The position numbers and the translations under genes are program-made. This document shows, piece after piece, positions 21,736-33,010 of a stretch of DNA of 64,000 nucleotides (position 1 is its first letter; each line of letters begins with the position of its first letter). The notes beneath the pieces were generated by a model, which made no database searches, had not been told where the DNA came from, and worked only from the letters and a program-made list of their open reading frames with translations. Source of the stretch: Neoarius graeffei (taxonomy: Eukaryota; Chordata; Actinopteri; Siluriformes; Ariidae); contig NC_083586.1 in assembly GCF_027579695.1 (NCBI RefSeq), forward strand, positions 4,844,001 to 4,908,000, written 5' to 3'.

Positions 21736-22271
21736 TGTAGAGGCTCGTTCGTAGTGAGACCTTGAGAAAAGTGCTATAGCTTACGCTGACGAAGTCTCTG
21801 TCCCAAAGTAACTGTTTCCACTCTCAGTGTCCCTGTGCCTTGCAATAAATCCACTGGAAACGTCTTGAAAGTTGAACTTTAATCCTCGTTTAACTATTAC
21901 AAAGGTTCTAAGATGCAGAGAGTCGGTGAGTCAATATCAGAGAGTCAGAGGGTCAGAGGGTCAGAGGGTCAGAGGGTCAGGTAAGAAAAACTGTTCGCTT
22001 CCACGGCTTCTCGAGATCTACCCTGAGAAGCGCGAGACCGCTCTTATATAGCTGAATGACTTCTAATTCTAATTCTTAAGAAGCGTGAGACAGTTCTAAT
22101 TCTTAACATATGAATTCTGATTCTAATTCTTTTAACCTTGTCACATATTATTCATCATCTTAATCATGACATAAACTACTTATATGAAATTACACACTCA
22201 AATGAAATTATATATACCATGTAACATAAATTGTAATTCACATCTATATGAATTCTACTTTGGCCGTTACA
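21736..22271 (-). promoter_or_regulatory. BEL/Pao 5' LTR (promoter end)
   Basis: 536 bp with TG/CA ends, lying upstream of gag on the minus strand, so it is the copy expected to drive transcription. CTTATATAGC (near 22043-22052) offers a TATA-like site. Confidence 0.85.
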
Positions 22272-22560
22272 AGTGAAATAAAGAACTGTGCTTTGTCGAA
22301 AGGTGCCTTTTTAAAAACTTTAAAATGAAAGTTCTGCAGAGCCTGGTTGGATGCGACTCCTCCATAGTTTGCTCGCTGGCGCCCCCCCATTCCATTGATT
22401 TTAATAGTTTAGCTATAAACTATTAGACACTTGAATTAATGATTAATGAATTTGAGACTGATCCCTTTTTACATGGGACTGATTTGATAAGCCTATTGCA
22501 TGTACAATGTTTTTCAATTTTTTAGAGCCAACATGAAAGAAATCCATGTTTGTCCAACTA
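22272..22560 (-). mobile_element. L1 leader continued beyond the BEL insertion
   Basis: After the AGTGA duplication the L1 5' leader resumes (GAAATAAAGAACTGTG and, farther on, a GC-rich block near 22370). Its outer end is not clear. From about 22560 to 23040 I see no gene, only an (AAAT)n run at 22938-22964. Confidence 0.4.
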
Positions 22561-23044
22561 ATGAAGCTGGATATCATGACAGGTCAGACTATCATGTGTT
22601 TTACTGTAGGTCTTCCAAATCCATAATTCTCCTTTTTCCCTTACAAATCTAAGCTTTATTTATATATATTTTTAAAAGTCACTAAATATTGCTTAATTTA
22701 AAAGGATTCTAAATAAATGGTGTTTGCATTCCACAGCAATGGACCTGAACCAGCCTTGGCCGACATGTGGGTGGCCACAAAAGAAAGAAATGATAACGCC
22801 ATAATTTGTTCAAAGATTCCATGTATGACACATACATGTACAAAAAGTTTGAGAAAGATATTGAAAGGATCACTAACAATGAATTTGCAGATATTTTACT
22901 GCAAAGAGAACTAGCATGAAGTGTTCATCTGCTTTAAAAAAATAAATAAATAAATAAATAAAATGGATTAAAAAACATGGATTTTGGGAAGAGTGAACTG
23001 GCCCCTTTAATCATTCCTTTAAAGAGATCAATTAGACAGATTTT

Positions 23045-23115
23045 TAAACAGATTAATTAGAGTCTGCTTCTTTCAGCTGCTTCCATTAAGGGTCACCACA
23101 GCAGATCAATTTATG
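23045..23115 (-). repeat. LINE/SINE 3' tail fragment, reverse copy
   Basis: The minus strand reads GATCTGCTGTGGTGACCCTT then AATGGAAGCAGC and GAAAGAAGC, a diverged copy of the tail at 5104-5158. Confidence 0.5.
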
Positions 23116-23199
23116 AGCCACATATTTGATTTGGCATAGCTTTCCAGCCTCAAACACAATGTACTCAGGCTTGGGACTAGCACTAAATATGCACTGGCT

Positions 23200-23395
23200 T
23201 GTGCAACCCCAGTGGCTGGTTATTTTTTACCTCATCTGCATGTCTTTGAACTGTGGAAGGAAACTGGAGCACCCAGAGGAATTCCACACAGATAACATGT
23301 AAACTCCACAAAGAAAGGCCCCAGTTAGCCATTAAGTTCGAACCTGGAACCATTTTGCTGTGTGGCAACAGTGCGAACTACTACACCTCCACACC
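23200..23395 (-). mobile_element. Degraded SINE, DANA/Mermaid-like head
   Basis: On the minus strand a tRNA-like head (GGTGTAGTAGTTCGC) and box B region run into the TTTACATGTTATCTGTGTGG body and CAGTTCAAAGACATGC. It is more diverged than the copies at 7154, 12956 and 39061 and is cut short. Confidence 0.6.
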
Positions 23396-23545
23396 ACTCT
23401 GAAAGCTGCTCAGAATGTAGTGATTCATTTTTGATAGCAACAGCTCTGACAGTATTTCCAGCTGCAAGCCCAAAAGTACTGGAACAGCAAGGCCAATTCT
23501 ATTGTGTTTTTTTTGCCATACACTGAAGACATTTGCGTTTGAGGT
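23396..23545 (-). repeat. Interspersed repeat B, inverted relative to 47048
   Basis: GCTGCAAGCCCAAAAGTACT and flanking sequence match 47048-47170 in the opposite orientation with few differences. This looks like a dispersed DNA-transposon end, possibly mariner-related. The superfamily is not established. Confidence 0.5.
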
Positions 23546-23554
23546 CAAAAGTGG

Positions 23555-23965
23555 GTGGCACAGTGGTGTAGTGTTGGCACTATCACGTCGCAGCAATAAG
23601 GTTCTGGGTTTGAGCCCATTGGCCAAGGGGGGCCTTTCAGTGTGGAGTTTGCATGTTCTCCCCGTGTCTGTGTGGGTTTCCTCTGGGTGCTCTGGTTTCC
23701 CCCACAGTTCAAAGACATGCGGTTAGGTTATTATGGGGTAGCCATGGCCTGAGGTTAGGCTGAAAGTGTCCTTGAGCAAGGGCACCTAACCCACAACTGT
23801 TCCCTGACTGCTGTAGCATAGCTGCCCACTGCTCTGGTTATGTGTGTGTGCTCATTGCTCACTTGTGTGTCTGGGTGTGTGTTCACTGCTCCAGATGCAT
23901 TAAACATGGAGTTTAAATTCCACTATGTGCTTAAGAATTACATGTGACAAATAAAGGCTCCTTGG
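23555..23965 (+). mobile_element. SINE with DANA-like head and a different tail
   Basis: The head GGTGGCACAGTGGTGTAGTG and the body TTTGCATGTTCTCCCCGTG match the other SINEs. After the AAAGACATGC block the tail is different: TTGAGCAAGGGCACCTAACC, a run of TGCTC units and finally AATAAAGGCTCC. This is a second SINE subfamily sharing the head module. Confidence 0.75.
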
Positions 23966-26900
23966 CTTTCCTTCTATATGTGATAGGTCAGAATTTCAGC
24001 TTTTATTTCTTGATATTTGCACCTATATATGTTAACAGAATGGTGTTGGGAGTGTTGCACAGTCAAATGCAGGGACTTTCAAGTCAAGTCAAGTTTATTT
24101 GCATAGCACTTTTAACAATAAACATTGTCGCAAAGCAGCTTCATAGAATTTAACAACTTAAAACGTGAGCTAATTTTATCCCTAATCTATCCCCAATGAG
24201 CAAGCCTGTGGCGACAGTGGCAAGGAAAAACTCCCTCAGATGACATGAGGAAGAAACCTCGAGAGGAACCAGAATCAAAAGGGAACCCATCCTTATTTGG
24301 GCAACAACAGACAACATGACTATAACAGTTTTAACATAAAGTCAGTTTTGTTGATGTTATAAACTCTTCATTGATGGAAACTTGAGAGCAAAACTGTTCA
24401 TAGCAACTGTAGTCCTAAAGTTAGCAAGTCAACTGTAGTCCTCAGCCATAAAAGCATTACTGTAAGTGTCCAGAGCATCCTCCAAGTGTGACTTTCAACT
24501 GTCCACATGGGGCCGTCCTCCACAGGAACGATGCGATGAGACTCCAACCAAACATAGGGCACCAGGATGGATCAGGCAGGTCCGAGGAGCAGAAGAGTTC
24601 GGCATCTTGATCCCAGGACTGACATGTAACTCAGACGGAAAGATCGGGGGGGGGGGGGGGGGAAGTGAGAGAAAATGCAGGTTGTTAGGTATGCCCAATA
24701 TCACCTGAATAAGTAGGAACAGTACCCATATACATATTGCACAGTACAAGCAGGGACTCTGGCAAAAACTAACTATGACAGCATAACTAAAAGGGGAGAG
24801 CCAGAAGGTAACACAGGCATGAGGGAGCCCCGAGACATAAAACAGCCAGCCACTACATTGTCAACAGACTCGAGTGAGCAAGCGAGTGGGGACTGACAGC
24901 ATCCATACATCCCAGTTTACCAAAGACTCTATGTCTGAGGACCCTCCAGATCTACACCTCTACCTCATAAACACAACAAAAGGCTTGACTAAACAGATTA
25001 TGTTTTCAGCCGAGACTTAAATGCTGAGACTGTGTCTGATTCCTGAACACTACTTGGAAGGCTGTTCCATAATTGTGGGGCTTTGTAAGAAAAGGCTCTG
25101 CCCCCTGATGCAACCTTCACTATATGAGGAACCAGCAGATAGCCTGCACCCTTTGATCTAAGTAGGCATGGCGGGTCATAGAGGAGCAGAAGTTCACTCA
25201 GGTACTGTGGTGCGAGACTATTCAGTGCTTTAAAGGTCAATAGTAGTATTTTATAATCGATATGAAATTTGATTGGGAGGCAATGCAGTGTGGATAAGAC
25301 AGGGGTGATGTGGTCATATTTTCTAGTTCTAGTAAGGACTCTTGCTGCTGCATTTTGAACTAACTGGAGCTTATTCATGCACTTACTGGAACATCCAGAC
25401 AGTAAGGCGTTACAATAATCCAACCTGGAGGTAACAAAAGCATGAACTAGTTTTTTTTTCCGCATCATGGCGTGACATTAAATTTCTTATCTTAGCAATA
25501 TTTCTGAGATGAAAGAAAGCTATCCAGGTAATGTTATCAATGTGATTTTCAAATGAAAGACTGGGGTCAATAATCACTCCGAGGTCTTTTACTGCTGCAC
25601 GTGAAGAAACAGAAAGGCCATCCAGAGTCACTGTGGAATCAGAAAGCTTACTTCTAGCTGCATGTGGTCTGAGTACAAGTGCTTCAGTCTTGTCAGAGTT
25701 AAGCAGAAGGAAGTTAATAAGCATCCAGTGTCTAATGTCCTTCACACATTACTCAATTCTATTAAGCTGGTGTCTCTCATCAGGTTTTGCAGAACCACAC
25801 AACTGTGTGTCATCAGCATAACCATGGAAAATAATACAGTGTTTACGAATATCACCCAGATGTAACATATATAAAGAAAAAAGCAGTGGACCCAAGACAG
25901 AACCTTGTAACTTTACCTCAGTATGTCTAGAAAAAGCACCTTTTACATCAACATACTGATAGCAATCAGTTAAATTAGAGCTGAGCCAGGAGAGGGCCGT
26001 TCCCTTAACTCCCACAACATTTTCTAGTCTATCCAGAAGAATGGAATGATCAGCAGTATCAAATGCTGCACAAAGGTCAAGCAACACAAGCAGCAAGACA
26101 CAGCCCTGATCAGACACCAACAGTAGGTCATTTACTACTTTAACCAGTGCTGTCTCTGTGCTATGATGAGGTCTAAATCCTAACTGATACATTTCATGGA
26201 TGTTATTCCTATGTAAATATGAGCATAACTGCTGTGCCACAGCTTTTTCAAGGATCTTGGAGATAAAGGGGAGGTTTGATATTGGACAGCTGACAGGGAT
26301 CAAGCTCAGGTTTTTTAATCAATAACTGCTAGTTTAAAGGATTTGGGTACATAGCCAATCCTAAGAGAAGAATTTATTATTTTTAGAAGTGGTTCAATTA
26401 CTTCGGGTATTATCTTTTTGAACAGACATGTAGGCAAGGGATCTAGTACACAAGTTGAGGCTTTTGATGGGAAGATTAATGAAAGTAATTCAATTTCTCT
26501 AAGGGGAGTAAAACATTCTAATTGCTGATCTGATACAGTTCTATCAGTTAACTACAGGGTCACTTACATTGTCTGACCTTAAATTAGTAGTTTAAGTCTT
26601 TTGTTGGGTATTCTCAATTTTGTCATTAAAGAAATTCATGAAGTCGCTGCTACTACATACTACAGGTATGCACGTGTCCATAGTGGACTTATTCCTGGTT
26701 AATTTTGCTACAGTATTAAACAGGAATCTAGGATTATTTTTATTTTCTATTAGGGAGGGGAGATAAGTTGATCTAGCAGCACTAAGAACTTTTCTATACT
26801 TCAGGAAGCTCTCCTTCCATGCTAATTGGAAAGCTACCAATTTTGTTTGACGCCATTTACGTTCCAATTTTCAAGTGGTCTGTTTTAAAGTGTGAGTGTC

Positions 26901-27167
26901 TTCATTATACCAGGGTGCTAATTTTTTGTCTCTGAACATTTTCCTTTTAAGAGGAGCTACATTAGCTTATGGCGGATAATGAGGTCAAGTATGGCGGAAC
27001 GTTGACTCTTAGCATTCAGTTCCCTGATGAAGTTCTGCAGGGGCCGACAGTGACCCAATCAAAGTTGATAACTCTGGGAGATCATTTATAAAGCTCTGTG
27101 CAGTAGTTGACGTGAATGTACATTTAATACAGTAGCGTGGTGAGGTGCATATATGTGGCAGATCACA

Positions 27168-28590
27168 GAATCCAGGGACACATGTCGGCCCGGGGGCATT
27201 TTGAGTTATTGACAGATTCAGAAAGTACAGTTTCTAAGCTTTCCAATGATGCCTTCCATGTGGAGATCTGACAATATTTGAAGAATGTGTGGCCTTTTGA
27301 AAGTGTATACTTCTTGAAACAGAAAAGGGAGAAAATCGCCCTCAAAGTTTTCCATCTCAGCTACTCTGGGTGTAGGGCAGGCACATAATGGTGCTCATTT
27401 GCATGACATTAAGAAAAGTCCTACCCCCTACGAGCTAGCACGACACTACTTTCATGTAAACAAAGATCACCACGTCAATTTTCCTTCCATGCAAAGTATG
27501 CCCAACACAATTAAGAAGTACAAAAATAAGTCCTAAAGTATACTTTAACGTTTTGTGGTTGAAAAATTACTCACACTGTAAGAAAGAAAGATAGCACGAT
27601 GATGACACAACTAACACAACACTAGTTTCATGTAAAGCCTCGGTCACAACCGGCTGTACCGTGCTCCTACGGCCGGTCTACATGCAAAAACCACAAGAAA
27701 CACACGGAGAGCGCGCATGAAACGCACGAGAGCGCGCGTGTGATGTGCTGATTTTCGAGCTGCAGACCGGCCGCAGAGGTTCTTTGTCATGTCAAACAAA
27801 CTCTACGGGTGCTTACGTTTTTTTCAGGTTGCAAGACAAACTTATGGCCAACGCGCGTCTTTCTCCGTGAACAAAAAAAAGACCGCAGTGATTTGGGAAA
27901 CGCCAAAAATCACACGGCCAAAAAATCGTACGTCCGGTTGTGACCTAGGCTTAACCAAACCACAACACTCTCCGTTACATGCAAAAATAACCACACAGCC
28001 TTAGATTAATAAACTCACCCCATCAGAAAGAGAAACGGCGCCTTGCACACACCAATGCCTCCGATGGGATGTAGTCCTAGAACGGTCCGTGTATCATCCG
28101 ATCATTCAAGTTTTCCATTCAATCTGGAAAATGAGGTTGCGGTTTTTTTTTTGCTAGAAATGGTGATCTCCGATGTAAATACTGAGTGTCTGTTTGCTTC
28201 GCGGTGTTTGCTCCTCTGCGCTCTGTTTAGTAACTCATTCCATAGTGAAATCACACACCTATGCAGGTTAAGTAGCCATGCGCTCAACTCGGATCATACA
28301 GCTGATTCGCGGAAAAAAACAACAAATGACTTAAATCATCATGTGAATGGCCCATATGGTAATTTACCCACACCCCCCAGCAGGCTACAGTCCTGACAAA
28401 AACGAGACAATTTGCAACAAAAAATGTATGCTTTTCCAACAAAACAATCTATTATCTGAAATACTGATTGCATTCTTCAAGATCTCAACTTGCACATGAT
28501 GGAAAAAAACAAAAATCACAAATTTCGAAAAAAAATGCTTCTTTTGCGATTATCTCGGATTCGTTTCGGCCGACATGTGTCCCTGGATTC
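27168..28590. mobile_element. 1.4-kb DNA transposon inside the L2
   Basis: Both ends carry GAATCCAGGGACACATGTCG (then GCC) in inverted orientation, 23 bp without mismatch. The internal sequence has no good coding frame and is AT-rich toward the right end. Its exact target duplication is unclear. It holds the smaller MITE at 27636-27951. Confidence 0.75.
27636..27951. mobile_element. Harbinger-like MITE nested in the 1.4-kb element
   Basis: Inverted ends AGCCTCGGTCACAACCGG and AGCCTAGGTCACAACCGG (one mismatch) with TAA on both sides. A 3-bp TWA-type duplication and the length (316 bp) fit a PIF/Harbinger-type MITE. It has GC-rich internal arms (GGCCGGTCTAC / GCAGACCGGCC). Confidence 0.75.
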
Positions 28591-29354
28591 AGTGAGGGGT
28601 CACATATTATTACTCAGACATATTTTGAATGAGATGAGATAATGATCTGAGATAACTTCAGACTGTGGAAGTATGACTATATTTTCTACATTTAACCCGA
28701 ATGTTAGTATTAGATCGAGGGTGTGATGACCATTATGGGTCAGTCCTATGACATTCTGATTAATCCCTACTGAATCTAAAATGGACACAAACGCTGTTTT
28801 CAAAGGGTCTTCTGGGTTATCGAAGTGAATATTAAAATTTCCAACAACTAAAGTTTTGTCTAAGTAAATAACCAGATGAGATAAAATCTGCAAATTCAGA
28901 AAGAAACTCAGAATATGGCCCCAGGGGCCTGTAAATGATAAGTCACCATGAACCTGTTTTTTTTTTGGATGCCTTCTTTCTAGTAGAATATAGTGAATGG
29001 AATCATTGTAATAGTCATAAATCATGGAGAAATAAACACAAGATTTTCTTGCTAGTTATCATAGTGGACACAGTGTAGCATCTCTCCTGGGAATCACAGG
29101 TCCTACTCCCTAACTTGAATCACATACCAAGACAATGAAGTTACAGCCCTTGTTGAAAGCAGTAAAATCAGTAAAGCCATACAGATTTTGTGAAGAATGC
29201 AAAGGTGACATGAACCTGCGTTCATGCAGATATCTAATAGAATGGGGGCTAATAGGGGCTTCATGCCCCGAATAGAAAGATGGCCAAGATGGCTTTTGTT
29301 TCCCCTTCACATGAGTGTTAGTGCTATTGATGCTGGTCATTTGAGGTCAAGGCC

Positions 29355-29427
29355 TATGTCACAGTGGCCTCATCGATGAGGCACTGGACTCTTAAGCCAG
29401 TGTTTGTGTGTCAAATTTGATGAGAGA
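29355..29427 (+). pseudogene. tRNA-Arg(CCT)-like relic
   Basis: CAGTGGCCT...GAGGCACTGG and TTAAGCCAG match the D-arm and anticodon-arm layout of vertebrate tRNA-Arg(CCT). The anticodon loop now reads CTCTTAA, and the T-arm TTC and acceptor stem no longer pair. It is non-functional. Confidence 0.5.
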
Positions 29428-29795
29428 AAGGGTTTGTCCAGAGGCTTTTGAAATTCGCGATTGCATGTGTTTAGCAGAGAGGGGCAAGCAGATTTCTTCT
29501 AACACCAAAATTTCCAAGATCCCATTAATTGAGAGTACACACAAGGATGCAGCAGAAGCATGGCTGGCTTGCTAAACAAGAGGAAGCAAATCAGTAGTAA
29601 AAATGTGCCAGCCCATTTCAGTCCAGACAAATCCAGGTGTTTCCAGTTTCTTTTCTTCTTCTGTCCCATGTCAATTTGCGCCACGTATAGGGACCGTTAC
29701 AGCGATAGAGACAGGTTCCTAGCACTTCATCCCCCCCTGTTGTTTGCCATCAGTCTTCTCATGTTGGACTTTTCAACATAAGTTTCACGAATGCC

Positions 29796-30089
29796 TCATC
29801 GGTGACGATCCATGTCTCGTTTGAAAACATTCACCCATACAACTGGGTTTGGGAATGCCTCACCGGTGTTTGCATCATGCAACAGTCTTAGCTCATTGCA
29901 CAAGTGCACGATGGACTTGTCAGGATTACTCGAAATCATTTCTGTCAACCATTGCACGCTTAGTCCTGGGTCATCAATCTCAGGCAGCCCTGCTCTTATG
30001 ACAGAATAGCCAAAGGGGCCCCACCAATGGTGCCAGTTGTCCGCAACCCTTTGTTGGCTGTCCATTGCTAGCGATGATGCCTGCTTCAT
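29796..30089 (-). other. Unrecognised 97-codon open frame
   Basis: The frame opens at the ATG at 30089 and reads a compact, Trp-rich sequence (NWHHWWGPFGYSV early on; VVWVNVFKRDMDRHR at the end). Composition is more protein-like than most shadow frames here, but I know no family for it and see no splice sites or partner genes. It lies between a tRNA relic and a LINE tail, so it may be a fragment of another mobile element. Low confidence that it is coding. Confidence 0.2.
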
Positions 30090-30249
30090 TAGGATGCACA
30101 GAAATGCAGATGGGCTGCGAGGCCCTCACCAGAGCGACAGAGTCGTCCGCAGTGGTGGCATGAATGATCCGGTTGAGGTGCTATGGAATGTCTAGTTTCG
30201 TGAGCTCTCCTATACTCCCTTTGATGCTTGTCTTCAATTTCAAACACTG

Positions 30250-30830
30250 AGCTTTTAACTTTGCTTCGCTATGTTGCTCTAACTGAGGCATCCCTTTCCC
30301 ACGTCTGATCGATAATGATGGCATTCTTCATGTTCCTCTTCCAAACGTCTTTGTACCTCAGTTTCTGTCCTCCTTGTTTCTGTCAGCCTCTTTCCTAGGC
30401 TCAGTTCTCCGTAGAAAACGGCTTCGGGTAGTCGCGTGTCAAGCGTGCGCCAGATGTGTCCAGCCCAACGAAGTTGGGAGGCTGTGATAAGGGTTTCCAC
30501 GCTTACTGTTTTGGCTCGCCTGAGGACTTCTACATCAGGGACCTTGTCCTGCCATCTTATTTTGAGGATTTGATGCAGGTGTCACAGTTGTAGCCTGGTC
30601 AGATACTTGAAGTGTTTACCGTAGAGCGTCATACATTCGTTGGCGTAAAGCAGAGGTGATAAGACTGCGGCATTGTATACTTTCAACTTGCTGGTTCTCT
30701 TGATGTCATAGTGAGACCATAGTTGCTTTTGTAAAGCACCGAAGGCTTTGGTGGCAGCTTGAATCCGGCGGTCTACCTCCAAGTCTGATGAGTTGGTGTT
30801 GTGCATCTGCTAAATGCCTATAATGTAATA
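30250..30830 (-). pseudogene. LINE C-terminal fragment (APE-type)
   Basis: Minus-strand frames at 30806-30582 (RRIQAATKAFGALQKQLW, AVLSPLLYANECMTLY) and 30500-30279 (QLRWAGHIWRTLDTRLP, VFYGELSLGKR) are the post-RT end of a LINE of the same general type as the plus-strand one at 52945-56840. Frame breaks separate them. Only the 3' part is present. Confidence 0.65.
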
Positions 30831-30942
30831 TAATGGAATGTGATCTCAAAAACAAATTTCTGCTTGCTGCATACATTTCACAAGGGCCAAAGTCTGTATC
30901 CGACTGCATGGAAGAAGCCATGAGTTAAACCTTGTAGGGCAT

Positions 30943-31003
30943 GCTGAAATAGCTCAGTAGGGAGCGCATTAGACTGAAGGTCCCTGATTCGGTATCGGAA
31001 TTG
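30943..31003 (+). pseudogene. tRNA-Phe(GAA)-like relic
   Basis: GCTGAAATAGCTCAGTAGGG...TTAGACTGAAGG...GTCCCTGATTCGG matches tRNA-Phe across the acceptor 5' side, D-arm, anticodon 5' side and T-arm. About seven bases are missing from the anticodon 3' side, and the 3' acceptor strand is eroded. It is non-functional. Confidence 0.65.
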
Positions 31004-31110
31004 GTGGTTTGTGTACGCCTTTGACCAAGTGGGTGCTAAATTTTTTGCCAGAGCGAGGTCAGTTATATGGCAGTAATTTGATTGTAAAAACATTCTTGCA
31101 ACTGTGTCTT

Positions 31111-31182
31111 GGTTCCATGGTGTAATGGTTAGTACTCTGGACTCTGAATCTAGTGGTCTGAGTTCAACTCTCCATGGAACCT
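31111..31182 (+). tRNA. tRNA-Gln(CTG)-like gene, probably decayed
   Basis: 72 nt. The acceptor stem pairs fully (GGTTCCA with TGGAACC), and the D-arm has TGGTGTAATGGTTAG. The anticodon stem CTGGA/TCTAG has one G-U, and the loop CTCTGAA gives anticodon CTG. The T-stem CTGAG/CTCCA has two mismatches, so box B function is doubtful. The sequence is close to vertebrate tRNA-Gln. It is probably a pseudogene. Confidence 0.7.
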
Positions 31183-31432
31183 CTGAAGCTGTTGTTTGCA
31201 CCTCTTGAAATAATATATTTCACCTGAAGGCTACTTTTGAGCAAGCTTGCATATCCCAAACCCTTTGTTTCCATCAACATGGAACAAGTTCTCTTCAAGA
31301 TAGGTATGATCCACTTCTGCAATTTTGGATCTGAGGTTTATTCCAGTACCATCACAGCTTCAATGATATTGGGCACTATAGGTCTGGATTTGGGTGCAAC
31401 ATGGTGGCTCGGGGAGCATTAAAACAGCTGGT

Positions 31433-31800
31433 GGTGGCACGGTGGTGTAGTGGTTAACGCTGTCGCCTCACAGCCAGCATGTTCTGGGTTTGAGCCCAGT
31501 GGCTGATAGGAGCCTTTCTGTGTGGAGTATGCATGTTCTCCCTGTGCCTGTGTGGGTTTCCTCTGGGTGCTCTGTTTTCCCCTGAAGACATGCAGGTTAG
31601 GTTAATTAGTGGGTCTAAATTGACTGTAGGTGTGAATGGTTGTTTGTCTTTATGTGTTAGCCCTGTGATGATCTGGTGACTTGTCCAGGGTGTGCCCTGC
31701 CTCTCGCCCATAGTCAGCTGGGATAGGCCCCACCTTGCTTGCGACCCTGTACAAAATAAGTGGTTACAGATAATGGATGGATGGATGGATGGATGGATGG
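31433..31800 (+). mobile_element. DANA/Mermaid-like SINE, older copy
   Basis: The head GGTGGCACGGTGGTGTAGTG, the body with ATGCATGTTCTCCCTGTG and CTTGTCCAGGGTGTGCCC match the younger copies with more differences. It ends in a (GGAT)n tail, ATGGATGGATGG (31774-31800). No clean target duplication is seen. Confidence 0.85.
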
Positions 31801-31855
31801 AAAGCATAATTGGCTGTGCCCCTAGATCCAATTCAGAATGACAACTGCTCATCAA

Positions 31856-32490
31856 TGTTTAACTCACCTGGTCTGCTCACATGGCATGATGGACCATCCA
31901 TTGTACCCTCTGTTGCCACATTGGATTGTGTGGTTGGGTTGTGAACGAGCTTAAGTTCTGATCAGATCCTGCGCACTTTAAATGAAAAACACCTGAGTCA
32001 GTCCCCTCAGAATGAAATAGTGGTCAACTGGTGAATTCCACCTATGGACTTTCTGGAAAAGCAGTCAGCTAATGACTGTATTATTTATTGCTGAATAACA
32101 GAAGAGAAAATACAAAGAAAAAGACCATCTACCATCGGGGCCAGGCCAATGTGCCCGCATTGACGCGGCAAGCACGTGGTATAGACGCGGTACGTACCGC
32201 ATCTGTTTTGAACTGAGCTGGAATGGACCCAAACGACCACCAGGTAGCACTTGGGAGCACTCGCCCCAGATAGCAAAATCCTCCGGCCCCCCTCTGCTCG
32301 CGGGGTAGCCTATTTGCATATGAATAGCAGCGAAACCGCGCGTGGTCCGAGAATTGCCTGGCTTGCCTCGAATTTCCTCACTCAGTATTGGATGAAAACA
32401 CTACTTTTAAACCAAAGAAATCACTCATGATTGGTTGGCAGATGCCACTAGGCCTAGGCTATTGGTTACCCTGGGTCATCATAACCACAA
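31856..32490. other. No gene seen; segment shared with 62090
   Basis: A short piece near 32090-32130 (AGAAGAGAAAATACAAAGAAA and AAGACCATCT) matches 62099-62132. I see no coding frame I would trust. The minus-strand frame 32319-32065 is not convincing. Confidence 0.35.
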
Positions 32491-32491
32491 C

Positions 32492-32601
<110 letters not shown>

Positions 32602-32714
32602 GTTGTGGTTATGATTAGCTATGATGCTGTATATTCATGTCATTGTTATCCTATCAATGACACACATTTATTGAGGAAGGAAAATTTGCAAGGAACGTTG
32701 TATCAAACAAGAGC

Positions 32715-32720
32715 TTTATT
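32715..32720 (-). terminator. Poly(A) signal of the five-exon relic gene
   Basis: AATAAA on the minus strand, about 155 bp past the stop at 32874, in the right place and orientation for the relic gene. Confidence 0.55.
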
Positions 32721-33010
32721 TTCAAAATCAGAGTAAGTACAAGACGTTAAAAAATAAACAAAATGGCAGTATTCAGTCAAAGACAAACAGTAGTTGCCTA
32801 TACATTCTCTAGTGCAAGAGAGATGTGCAGGATACAAAACTAAACAAAAGCAAATAAGCACCGTATTTTAGTCCTACAGCTCCATGAAGTGCATGCTTGC
32901 GGTCTCTGAGCTGTGGGGAGCAGGCGGCATCGGACCGACATGCAGTCGTCTGTGGTGGGTTGCCCTGTACTTTGGATCTGCCTCAAGCCTTGATTGAAGC
33001 GTAGCACATA

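Larger units (their letters stand above)
16894..22271 (-). mobile_element. BEL/Pao LTR retrotransposon, internally deleted
   Basis: Two LTRs (21736-22271 upstream, 16894-17419 downstream on the minus strand) bound an internal region with gag, protease and reverse transcriptase. The 5-bp duplication AGTGA flanks the whole (16889-16893 and 22272-22276). LTR ends are TGTAACGGCC...GCCTCTACA. The LTRs differ mainly by one 8-bp unit in a GTCAGAGG tandem run, a CA dinucleotide and a few substitutions, so the insertion is young. It sits in the leader of an L1 copy. RNase H and nearly all of integrase are missing. Confidence 0.9.
24074..29040 (-). pseudogene. Long L2-type LINE, interrupted and decayed
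   Basis: Read on the minus strand: an APE-type endonuclease (29025-28600, with VVGNFNIHFDNPEDPL, LDLILTFGLNVENIVIL and SDHYLISF); then a 1.4-kb DNA transposon insertion (28590-27168); a linker with KWRQTKLVAFQLAWKESFL (26867-26592); reverse transcriptase (26303-25749, with YQLGFRPHHSTETALVKVVN and the catalytic YADDTQL); and the C-terminal part (25745-24998, ending [12 protein letters not shown]). The 3' untranslated region of about 900 bp ends in the CAAGTCAAGTCAAG tail at 24074. Frame breaks and stops show it is dead. It is the most complete L2 in the window. A G run of about 18 lies at 24646-24662. Confidence 0.8.

Noticed and set aside
24649..24662. G homopolymer as a G-quadruplex element
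   Set aside because: A single G run of about 18 in a dead L2 3' region; length is prone to sequencing error and no context suggests function.
29499..29684. 61-codon minus-strand frame with a hydrophobic segment
   Set aside because: Short, no signal-peptide start context, no neighbour or homology I recognise; the opposite strand is also open.
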